The notes under the pieces: generated by a model
The model's input: the letters and a program-made list of their open reading frames with translations, nothing else
Told to the model about the DNA's origin: nothing
Database searches by the model: none
In this document: in pieces, positions 16,529 to 24,051 of the stretch
How positions within the stretch are numbered: the stretch's first letter is position 1
Layout of the letters: each line of letters begins with the position of its first letter
Source of the DNA: Clostridia bacterium
GTDB taxonomy: Bacteria > Bacillota > Clostridia > Oscillospirales > Acutalibacteraceae
DNA length: 38,753 nucleotides
Direction: 5' to 3'
NCBI GenBank assembly: GCA_017380615.1
Contig: JAFODQ010000029.1
Span: 1-38,753, forward strand
Made by a program: the position numbers and the translations under genes

Positions 16529-18364
16529 TCACACTTTTAAAGGAACCCAGACGAGCATATCAGTCTCTCCCCTATTCTCCATACCGTAATAAGGAATGAA
16601 TTTTATTTTTCTTTCTTGATATTTAACTGAATCCATATCAGAATAAAGATTCCCGTTATCAATCAACGCACAACCCTCAACCGTAATCACAGGCAAGCCG
16701 AAATACCCATCCTGCTTCAGGTCAAATGAAGTAGCTTTATTTACCGAAAGACCAAAAATATCACCTTCATTATCAACACCCTCAACGCAATAAACAACAG
16801 GACCTAGCATAAGAGCTGTTTTCCCTGCATTTTCGTGAACACCGGGTGCAGAAACAACAAAGCGTGGGGCAATATTAAAATCAAAAGTGATAATCTCTGC
16901 CATATCGAAATATGCATAGCCGTCTTTAATATCATAAGGAGCTGATGCATCAAAATTTTTGCACCACGACGGAACACGAACTGCAATTTTCTTGTAATCT
17001 CCCATTACCGTCAGCTTGACTTTACCGCAAGAAGGATAATTTGTTTGCTGACTGATTTTTTTATTTTCAAATTCAGTTGAGCTGTTCATATAATGATGCA
17101 CAAAAAGAGTATCATCATCCTCTGTGTAAAGAAAATCACCAATAGAGTTTATGTAACGAAGAATATTGGGAGGACAGCAGGAGCAATCGAACACCTTGAC
17201 TCTTTGGGTAATGGGATAGCGCTCTTTACTTTGGGTTGCATGGTTTTTATCGTGGTCGGCAAGATCTATGGTTAATGGGTTTTCGTAGAAAAACTCATCA
17301 CCTTTTATGGAAACACCCGAAATACTACCATTATACATTGCAAGCTCTGCAATATCTCCATAAAGACCAAGCGGCTTAATTCTGGACATTCTCTGGCAAA
17401 AAAGCGAAAGAGCGAGAGTTGCACAGGTTTCTGTGTAGGCTTCTTCGTTTTTCAGATCATAGTCCACGGTAAATGCTTCGCCGATGTGTGATGAGCCAAT
17501 GCCTCCTGTGATATACATACGCTTTTCGGCAACATTATGAAAGATTTTATCACAAGCATTAAAGAGTGCTTCATCCTTACACTCAAGAGCAAGGTCAGCC
17601 ATTGCCATATACAAGTACATTGCACGCACAGAATGACCCTCGGCTGTTGTTTGCTCACGAACCGGAAGATGGTCCTGCGGGTAATGGGCTGTCATCCAAT
17701 CTCGATGACCTGCTATGTCAAAATCATTATTTCCCCGGTTATCAATAAAAAACTTTGAAAGTTCAAGATATTTTTCTTTACCTGTTAAACGATAAAGCTT
17801 AACAAGAGCAAGCTCAATTTCCTCGTGTCCCGGAGTAACAAATCCTGCACTTTTTTCACAAACAAAGGTTTTTATAACGAAATCCACATATCTTTCAACC
17901 ATGTGGAGAAGCTTATCCTTTTTTGTTGCATGGTAATATGCGATAGCTGCTTCAATAAGGTGACCGAGGCAATAAAGCTCGTGGTTATCTCTTACAGTAA
18001 AACGCTTGTCGGTTTCATAAACATTAAAATATGCATTATAATAGCCGTCTTCCAGCTGACTGTTGCACATCATATCAACGAGTCTGTCGATTTTATTTTC
18101 CAGCTCCTCGTTCTTTTCGTATTCAAGAGTAAATGCTGCGCCCTCTATCCATTTAGCAGCATCAGAATCCCAAAAAATATGGGGCTTCCACCCTTCTCTC
18201 TCGTGCTGCTCACGATCGCATTTCATAGCCTCAAAGCGATGTGTTTCTTCAAATCTGTCGTAAACTGCATCCACGGTAACATTCCTTGAGGTCTTCTGTT
18301 TTTCAGCCCAGAAGCCTTCCTCAAGTCTTGTGCTGTAAAAAGGTATCTGTTTCATCTTTGACAC
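16529..18364 (-). CDS. GH127 family beta-L-arabinofuranosidase
   Basis: The 611-residue cytosolic protein matches the GH127 (formerly DUF1680) layout and length. The zinc and catalytic residues known from Bifidobacterium HypBA1 are in place: GEAF with E296 (acid/base position), YTETCA with E312 and C314, and FDCSCCPPN with C396 and C397, one of which is the cysteine nucleophile. It removes beta-L-arabinofuranose units, as found in hydroxyproline-rich plant proteins and some arabinans. The start is GTG at 18364 close behind GAGGATGG; an ATG three codons in (18355) is also possible. It is 133 bp downstream of the pyrophosphatase-like gene; that gap holds no gene. Confidence 0.92.
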   Translation of the reverse strand: MSKMKQIPFYSTRLEEGFWAEKQKTSRNVTVDAVYDRFEETHRFEAMKCDREQHEREGWKPHIFWDSDAAKWIEGAAFTLEYEKNEELENKIDRLVDMMCNSQLEDGYYNAYFNVYETDKRFTVRDNHELYCLGHLIEAAIAYYHATKKDKLLHMVERYVDFVIKTFVCEKSAGFVTPGHEEIELALVKLYRLTGKEKYLELSKFFIDNRGNNDFDIAGHRDWMTAHYPQDHLPVREQTTAEGHSVRAMYLYMAMADLALECKDEALFNACDKIFHNVAEKRMYITGGIGSSHIGEAFTVDYDLKNEEAYTETCATLALSLFCQRMSRIKPLGLYGDIAELAMYNGSISGVSIKGDEFFYENPLTIDLADHDKNHATQSKERYPITQRVKVFDCSCCPPNILRYINSIGDFLYTEDDDTLFVHHYMNSSTEFENKKISQQTNYPSCGKVKLTVMGDYKKIAVRVPSWCKNFDASAPYDIKDGYAYFDMAEIITFDFNIAPRFVVSAPGVHENAGKTALMLGPVVYCVEGVDNEGDIFGLSVNKATSFDLKQDGYFGLPVITVEGCALIDNGNLYSDMDSVKYQERKIKFIPYYGMENRGETDMLVWVPLKV

Positions 18365-18497
18365 CCATCCTCTGTTTTATAAACTTTATTTTTGACAATG
18401 TATTTTTATGACTTCACAAATAAACGCCGCTTTACCGTCAGCATGCTCCTATACGCCTCGGTTCTGCCCCGTTTCGTCTCAGCCTCTTACTTGAAAA

Positions 18498-18866
18498 TCA
18501 TTTTAACACCTCAACCTCAGTATCATAATACTGCTCCTGAAAATGGATCGCGCTTTCGATCTCTTCTTTGGTAAAGCTGACACCGGCAGGTGCACCAACA
18601 AGCTTATCCTCCACATCATTATGTCGGTGAACGATTGCAATAATCCGGCATTCATATTCATCTACCGGTTCATTGACACCCAAAAGATAAACATCAAGCT
18701 CCTCACCATCTCCACCTATAACACCAGGGATATAGCCATAGTTTATGGGGTATGTGAGTGAATACGTTTCCTTCTGGTGAACATAGCCCATAGGTCTGTC
18801 AATGCCGATAACCACGGTTTTACCAAGATAAGACTTCACCTGTGCTTTTCTTTCCTCAAATTTCAT
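18498..18866 (-). CDS. Short family I inorganic pyrophosphatase-like protein
   Basis: The 122-residue protein has the family I core: YPINYGYIPGVIGGDGEELD (about 40-59), with the paired acidic residues D and E-L-D, and a preceding strand with GYVHQKETY. Typical bacterial family I enzymes are about 170-180 residues, so this is a short variant; the region with the third catalytic Asp is shortened to RHNDVEDKL. It would hydrolyse pyrophosphate or a related diphosphate in the cytosol. I chose ATG at 18866 over TTG three codons earlier. It is 15 bp downstream of the clan GH-A gene, with GGGTGG in the gap, so it belongs to the glycan operon. Confidence 0.78.
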   Translation of the reverse strand: MKFEERKAQVKSYLGKTVVIGIDRPMGYVHQKETYSLTYPINYGYIPGVIGGDGEELDVYLLGVNEPVDEYECRIIAIVHRHNDVEDKLVGAPAGVSFTKEEIESAIHFQEQYYDTEVEVLK

Positions 18867-18881
18867 ATTCAGCAACCACCC

Positions 18882-20660
18882 TTATATCAGCTCAAACAAA
18901 GCTGTTTCATGCTTTTGCATATAAAGCGAAATAACATCTGTTTCCTGCTCATCAAGGTTTGCTCCAAGAAGAGATTTCACCTTGTATTTTTCAGGCAATC
19001 TGATTTCAACATCACCCTCGCGAGAGGTGTGGATACCAAGATACCCACCACCACAATATATTACATTGTTATCTCCGTTGTAGCAATGCACACCCTTGGA
19101 AACAAGGAATTCACGGAGCTCGGGTGTGGAAATACAGATTTTATCTCCCTCAGGAAAAAGATACGGAATGTTGTGGGCTTCGCAAAGTGACATTGCTTTT
19201 ATGCCACTTTCCGAAGGCAAAGGGGTGGTAAAAATCGCAACCTTATATTTATCCATAACCTTTTGGGCATCCTCTGTCATACATAAATCGAACGGAATAC
19301 CCGTGTTACCCATTGCCACCCTGATGTTATTAACGCTGCAGACAACATCCGTGCAACGCGGATTATTAAAATACGCCTTTTCATCTATAAAAACCACTGT
19401 TTGAGCAGAGGGATATGAAGTGTTTTTATTTACAGAGCTTTCAGCAATAGCTCTCATTCTGCTCATTTCAAGCATAATGTTTTCATGGTGATACCAGCCA
19501 CCCCACATATCAAACCACCATATACCGGAAAACCGTGTCAGCTGATGTGCAAAGGCTTTTCTCACAGCAGATATCGAAAGCTCAAGAGTATCGGGACCAC
19601 ACCATACAGTTTTATTGCCATCTTCGTTTCGGAGAGCAAAATAATTGCCCGAAAAGCTTCCCGGGCGAGATTCCTGCATCTGCCTTGTAAGGTAAGTTCT
19701 TATATCACACTCAACAAAATACAGCTTATTATGAAGCCTGAGGGAGCTTTCAGCTATCATATCTCCCCAATCAACACCAAGCTCTCTTGTGCAATCATAA
19801 CAGCACGGCGAAGAGAAAAAATCGATATGTGGTGAATCAATAATATGCCTTAAGCCGGCAAGACCGAGAAGCGGGTCATTCACAAAAGCATTGTAACCAT
19901 AAAAAGCGCCAACAATCTGCTCGTTGTTTATTAGTGCTTTCGTTGCTCTGCAAAAATACTCAACAGCATTGGCTGCCGTTTCGCAACAGAACTCACAATA
20001 ACGGCTCACAGTTTCGTTAAAGCCCCTCTTGAATAAATCTTTTTTTGTGATTTCAGGAACTGAATCGTCATTATACTTTTCTTTCATCCACAAGCGGAAC
20101 TTTTCAACACCTTTTGGTGAGAAAGAGCCTGCCATATCGTGATGCATCCATTCCTGAGTTGTGCCACCACAAATCTGATACCCTGCAATTCTGCTGCTAT
20201 AATCAGCAGATCGAATATGCGAAATGAGCTTTTCAAGAAGCGCTGCACCATCTTGCAGATATTTTTCGGACCAGAGTGCCTCTCTCATACCCGAAGGAGT
20301 TGAAACACATTCATCCGTGTTTTTTTCAATCCATCCACAAGGCATTGCAACATTTATCCTGGGAAAGATAAGTGCTTCAGGGCACTCGGCTAAAATTTCA
20401 CCGACAACACCATCAAATTCGCTATAATCGGGAGCAGAGCTCTCAAAAACACCTGTTCTGAAGGGTGAAAAACCACTTACATTGTTTATCGGAAGTCTGG
20501 TAAAAGAAGTATTTACAAAAAACATTTTGTAGCCGGCGTTTATAAAGCCACTAAATTCACCACATTCCTCAAAATATGTGGTGTAAGCAAGAGGATAATG
20601 CCGTGCTCCGTCTATGGATATATAAGGTTTCCCGTTTTTAAATTCAATTGAAGAATGCAT
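18882..20660 (-). CDS. Putative clan GH-A glycoside hydrolase, family unassigned (GH42-like layout)
   Basis: The 592-residue protein reads as a TIM-barrel glycosidase. YQICGGTTQEW carries a Glu at 170 at the end of strand 4, the acid/base position; LYFVECDIRTYL carries E317 at the strand 7 position. IWWFDMWGGWY (about 369-379) resembles the barrel-closing aromatic segment of GH42. The C-terminal part (about 400-530) looks like a Rossmann-like, beta-galactosidase trimerisation-type domain, then a small beta domain. No signal peptide is present. I do not recognise a characterised family with certainty; a beta-galactosidase- or arabinosidase-like role fits the neighbours. The start has GGGG 5 bp upstream. 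It is 49 bp after the GH95-like gene. Confidence 0.75.
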   Translation of the reverse strand: MHSSIEFKNGKPYISIDGARHYPLAYTTYFEECGEFSGFINAGYKMFFVNTSFTRLPINNVSGFSPFRTGVFESSAPDYSEFDGVVGEILAECPEALIFPRINVAMPCGWIEKNTDECVSTPSGMREALWSEKYLQDGAALLEKLISHIRSADYSSRIAGYQICGGTTQEWMHHDMAGSFSPKGVEKFRLWMKEKYNDDSVPEITKKDLFKRGFNETVSRYCEFCCETAANAVEYFCRATKALINNEQIVGAFYGYNAFVNDPLLGLAGLRHIIDSPHIDFFSSPCCYDCTRELGVDWGDMIAESSLRLHNKLYFVECDIRTYLTRQMQESRPGSFSGNYFALRNEDGNKTVWCGPDTLELSISAVRKAFAHQLTRFSGIWWFDMWGGWYHHENIMLEMSRMRAIAESSVNKNTSYPSAQTVVFIDEKAYFNNPRCTDVVCSVNNIRVAMGNTGIPFDLCMTEDAQKVMDKYKVAIFTTPLPSESGIKAMSLCEAHNIPYLFPEGDKICISTPELREFLVSKGVHCYNGDNNVIYCGGGYLGIHTSREGDVEIRLPEKYKVKSLLGANLDEQETDVISLYMQKHETALFELI

Positions 20661-20709
20661 GCTATCCCCTTACATCATTTTAATCGGCTTATATATCTGC
20701 GCAATGCAA

Positions 20710-22803
20710 TTATATAAGAACATATTCTGTATTTTCTCTTGTTTCAAAGTTAATTGTGTTCCCGGCTGCTGTAAATGATATTTCTGTTTTGGTCTGCGCA
20801 TCAATCACAGAGCTGATACCCTCACACTCAACAACACATTTTCTACCTCTGAGGCTCTTTATTTTCAGAGAAGAGATTTTCTCATTTTTAAGCTCTGCAG
20901 AAACCAGAAACGCTCCATTCGCACGAAGATTCTCAAAAGATGCATCAGATTTTTTGTTCCAACAAGGGAACAATCTGATAACACCCTCATAGCTCTGCAT
21001 AAGCATTTCATTAATGGTTGCAGGAATCGTTGTAAGGTGCTCGATACCTCCACCGTGGTGACGGAAAAGCCTGTTAGGCAATGCAAACTCATCAATATTC
21101 TGATGAATGCCGTCAATAAGGAATTGTGGATCAACGCCTATTCTTGCGCCTGCAGGAAGGTAAGAGTTCGAGCCGTTATCATCAAGCCTTCTGTCGTTCA
21201 TAAAATATGAGTTTTTAGCTATCCTGAGAAGCTTTTCCCCCGAAGATAAGCCTATCTGAGATGCAGGATAAATGTGCTGAAGACCAACCGTATTATCATC
21301 TCTCCAACGTATGCCGAATTTCGCATATCTGAAGCATCTTTTACCCTTCTTTATGAATGTTGGGAAATCGCTCAAATTCTCAATGATATCTGCCCATAAA
21401 GCGTATTTCTCCGTATTCAGACCCAGTTCCCTTGCCATATCATAAACACCGTGGAACAACAGCTTCACAAGTCCGAGAGAGTTTATGGCGTTAATGGTGT
21501 TGACCTGACCGAAATGGGTGATATACTTAAACTTCCTACCACGATAATATGGGATCTCGTGAGCAGCATCACCCTTAATTACATATCTGCCATTTTTCTT
21601 AACAAGATAATCCTCCCAGAAGGCTGCTGTATTGAGCACAAAATCATAATAATTCTCACGGGCATATTCCTTATCATAGGTTGAAAACCAATGCATTATG
21701 GGAATCACACAGGCATAGGCTGCGTGGCTTTTCTGTCCAAGGAAAAGGATGCCGTGCTCCTTACAATCCGGTAATGTATAAACATCAAGTGCTTTCGGAC
21801 CGAAGCTAACCGGAAAAGCATAGCCCTTGCAGCCAAACATTTCTGCCATTCTTTTTGCTTCACTCTTCATATCGTTAACGGGTGTCATATATCCATCAAA
21901 AAGCTCCGGATGGTTCGCGGAAAAAATGCAATAGTATGGAGCCTCATAGTTATAATTCATGTGATAATCCCCTGCCCAAGGGAAAAAGTCATCTGTTACA
22001 AAGTTGCCGAAAAGACCGGGTGGAAATCCCTTGTTACCCATGCAATCTGCAAGGTGATAAAGGCTGGAATTATAAAAGCTTTCAATTTCTTTATCCTGAA
22101 GTGTTACCTTTGAGGCAGAGAAAAAGCTTTCCCACTTTTCCTGAGTTTTAACTTTATCTGTATCGTAATCGCAATCGCAAACCATCTCAAAGGCTTTATT
22201 TACATAATCCTCTGCATCAAAGTTTGTAACAACTGATATGCAATAGCGAGTGGTTTTAATCCCCTCTGCTTTGTCTGAACTGATCTCCCTAAGACAAACT
22301 GCAACAGCAGATTCTCTTTCAACATCTGCACCACTGAATTCACGAACTCGGCAAACAACACCACTTTTATCAAGCTGAGAGTTCACTGAACCACAGGTGT
22401 CAGGAAGGCAGATACCAACACCATGATCAGACTCTGCCTCAGGTGCTTTTACTTCAAAATAAATCAGATTTTCGGGAGCAACAAAAAACTCCATTTCGGT
22501 GCTGCCAAACTTACAAAGAAGGAGACCTTTGTCAAAATATTGCTTAATGCTATACTCCTCCAAATCGATATTTTCGATTTTTAAATCACCTACGGTTTTT
22601 ATTCCACCCGTACCATGAGCACCGGAATCAAATTTCCAAAAATCGCACTTTGAAATGTGAATGACCAGGTCTCTTTCATTATTATCAAAAACAACGCCCA
22701 GATCACCATTACCACACATGGCTCCTGAAGGAATTTTATAAACGACCTTACCGTCAACTGTATTTATCGGCTTTGAGGTTATTTCATTGTAATATGTATT
22801 CAT
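20710..22803 (-). CDS. GH95-like glycoside hydrolase (alpha-L-fucosidase/galactosidase type)
   Basis: The 697-residue cytosolic protein has an N-terminal super-sandwich with CGNGDLGVVF (GNG-type motif), then an (alpha/alpha)6 barrel. GDYHMNYNYEAPYY (about 288-301) matches the DFHxNxNxQ-type catalytic segment. HHGGGIEHLTTIPATINEML, then MQSYEGVIRLFPCW, match the well-known GH95 C-terminal stretch ending in LLQSHEGxIxLLPALP. Members remove terminal alpha-1,2-fucose or alpha-L-galactose, as in xyloglucan side chains. The specificity is inferred. AAGGTGAT lies just upstream and overlaps the end of the kinase gene, so both are in one operon. Confidence 0.82.
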   Translation of the reverse strand: MNTYYNEITSKPINTVDGKVVYKIPSGAMCGNGDLGVVFDNNERDLVIHISKCDFWKFDSGAHGTGGIKTVGDLKIENIDLEEYSIKQYFDKGLLLCKFGSTEMEFFVAPENLIYFEVKAPEAESDHGVGICLPDTCGSVNSQLDKSGVVCRVREFSGADVERESAVAVCLREISSDKAEGIKTTRYCISVVTNFDAEDYVNKAFEMVCDCDYDTDKVKTQEKWESFFSASKVTLQDKEIESFYNSSLYHLADCMGNKGFPPGLFGNFVTDDFFPWAGDYHMNYNYEAPYYCIFSANHPELFDGYMTPVNDMKSEAKRMAEMFGCKGYAFPVSFGPKALDVYTLPDCKEHGILFLGQKSHAAYACVIPIMHWFSTYDKEYARENYYDFVLNTAAFWEDYLVKKNGRYVIKGDAAHEIPYYRGRKFKYITHFGQVNTINAINSLGLVKLLFHGVYDMARELGLNTEKYALWADIIENLSDFPTFIKKGKRCFRYAKFGIRWRDDNTVGLQHIYPASQIGLSSGEKLLRIAKNSYFMNDRRLDDNGSNSYLPAGARIGVDPQFLIDGIHQNIDEFALPNRLFRHHGGGIEHLTTIPATINEMLMQSYEGVIRLFPCWNKKSDASFENLRANGAFLVSAELKNEKISSLKIKSLRGRKCVVECEGISSVIDAQTKTEISFTAAGNTINFETRENTEYVLI

Positions 22804-22807
22804 TTTA

Positions 22808-23299
22808 TCACCTTAAATTCTCAATATAAGAATCTGCATCCTTTCTTGATTTGAAAATTATTATTTCCTTTTCTGACATATATTTTTCAATCAGACTGTA
22901 AATTTTTGGCAGAGTGTTTTCAGGAAACTCCCTTATAAAAGCTTCAAACTCAGGGTCAAGCTCCGTTTCAAGCCAGGGCAGGTCATATCTCCCCTTACCT
23001 ATTCTTTCACTTGCACCCTGAATGCAGACCTCTGTGGGCAAATCAAACAGAAACACAGTGTCACACTCTTTGAGCCTCATTTCAATTGTTCTGGCATAGT
23101 TCCCATCAATTATCCAAGCACTTGTGCAGAATATTTCATTTATTCTCTCATCAAATTCTTCTCTGGAAACATGAGTTTTATCAGGCTTATGCCATATTGC
23201 ATCAAGATAGTACAACGGTAAGCCTGTATATTTTTGAAGTTTCTCGGAAAACGTGGTTTTACCACTTCCCGGACAACCTATAACGATTACTTTTTGCAT
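22808..23299 (-). CDS. Small P-loop kinase, adenylate-kinase-like
   Basis: The 163-residue protein starts with a Walker A motif (GCPGSGKTT, residues 8-16), followed by a YYLDAIWHKP segment, a DxxW-type switch (WIIDGNYART) and a lid-like GKGRYDLPW region. This is the FlaR/topology-modulation-type family of small nucleotide-monophosphate-kinase-like proteins. The substrate is unknown. I chose ATG at 23299 over a GTG three codons earlier. It is the first gene of the minus-strand glycan operon, and its stop is 4 bp from the GH95-like start. Confidence 0.85.
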   Translation of the reverse strand: MQKVIVIGCPGSGKTTFSEKLQKYTGLPLYYLDAIWHKPDKTHVSREEFDERINEIFCTSAWIIDGNYARTIEMRLKECDTVFLFDLPTEVCIQGASERIGKGRYDLPWLETELDPEFEAFIREFPENTLPKIYSLIEKYMSEKEIIIFKSRKDADSYIENLR

Positions 23300-23369
23300 T
23301 AAAATCACTCTGTTTAAATTAATACCTTCATCATATCACAAATAAATGTATTCTTCAATGAAATATATA

Positions 23370-23398
23370 TAGACTTTCGAGAATTATCGTGATAAAAT
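23370..23398 (+). promoter_or_regulatory. Promoter upstream of the S51 peptidase gene
   Basis: TAGACT (23370-23375) and TAAAAT (23393-23398) are separated by 17 bp, 41 bp before the start codon. It would drive the peptidase and the GH36 gene. Confidence 0.5.
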
Positions 23399-23439
23399 CA
23401 ACTCACAATATAACAAAACTTAATTAAATGAGATAAATA

Positions 23440-24015
23440 ATGAAACTTATTCTTTCCTCCTGTGATTTTGATAACGCTCAATCACGAATCACTATACTAA
23501 AAAACCTACCAAAGCCCATTGATGAATGCATAGTTCTTTTCATTCCGAACGAAAAGGCTACAGCTGAAATTATTGAAGCAGGTATTTATCATAGCAGACT
23601 CTCTGCCTATGGCTTCAGCAAAGAAAACATTTTCGTCTTCAATCACGAAAGCCCTGATGATTTCCGTGGACTTTCTGTTGATGTGATTTACATCAGTGGT
23701 GGTAACACCTTCGGCACACTTAAGAAAATCCGTGATTGCGACTTTTCTCAGGATATTATTGATTATGTCAAATCCGGTGCTACATACATTGGTGGAAGCG
23801 CAGGAGCACACATTGCAACAAAAAGCATTGCCCATGTTGCCGAATACGACGAAAACAATGTGGGGCTGACGGACCTTGAGGGTCTTGGCCTCTTCGATGG
23901 AATTCTTGTATGTCACTATTCATATCACCGCAAGGCGCACCTTGACAGGCTTATTGCTGAAAGTAAATACAATGTGGATTTCCTCACGGATTCTGACAGC
24001 CTTGTTATTGAATGA
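23440..24015 (+). CDS. Peptidase E (S51) family protein
   Basis: The 191-residue protein has the S51/DJ-1-like fold: VIYISGGNTF (about 85-94) and the nucleophile elbow GGSAGAH (about 117-123, Ser120). A His at CHYSYH (about 166-171) is the expected catalytic partner. Known relatives are aspartyl dipeptidases and cyanophycinase-like enzymes. It is somewhat short at the C-terminus, ending at LVIE with TGA. The GH36 gene follows after 36 bp, suggesting an operon. Confidence 0.86.
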   Translation: MKLILSSCDFDNAQSRITILKNLPKPIDECIVLFIPNEKATAEIIEAGIYHSRLSAYGFSKENIFVFNHESPDDFRGLSVDVIYISGGNTFGTLKKIRDCDFSQDIIDYVKSGATYIGGSAGAHIATKSIAHVAEYDENNVGLTDLEGLGLFDGILVCHYSYHRKAHLDRLIAESKYNVDFLTDSDSLVIE

Positions 24016-24051
24016 TTTCTCAAATAAAATTTCTCATATGGAGATGTCAAT

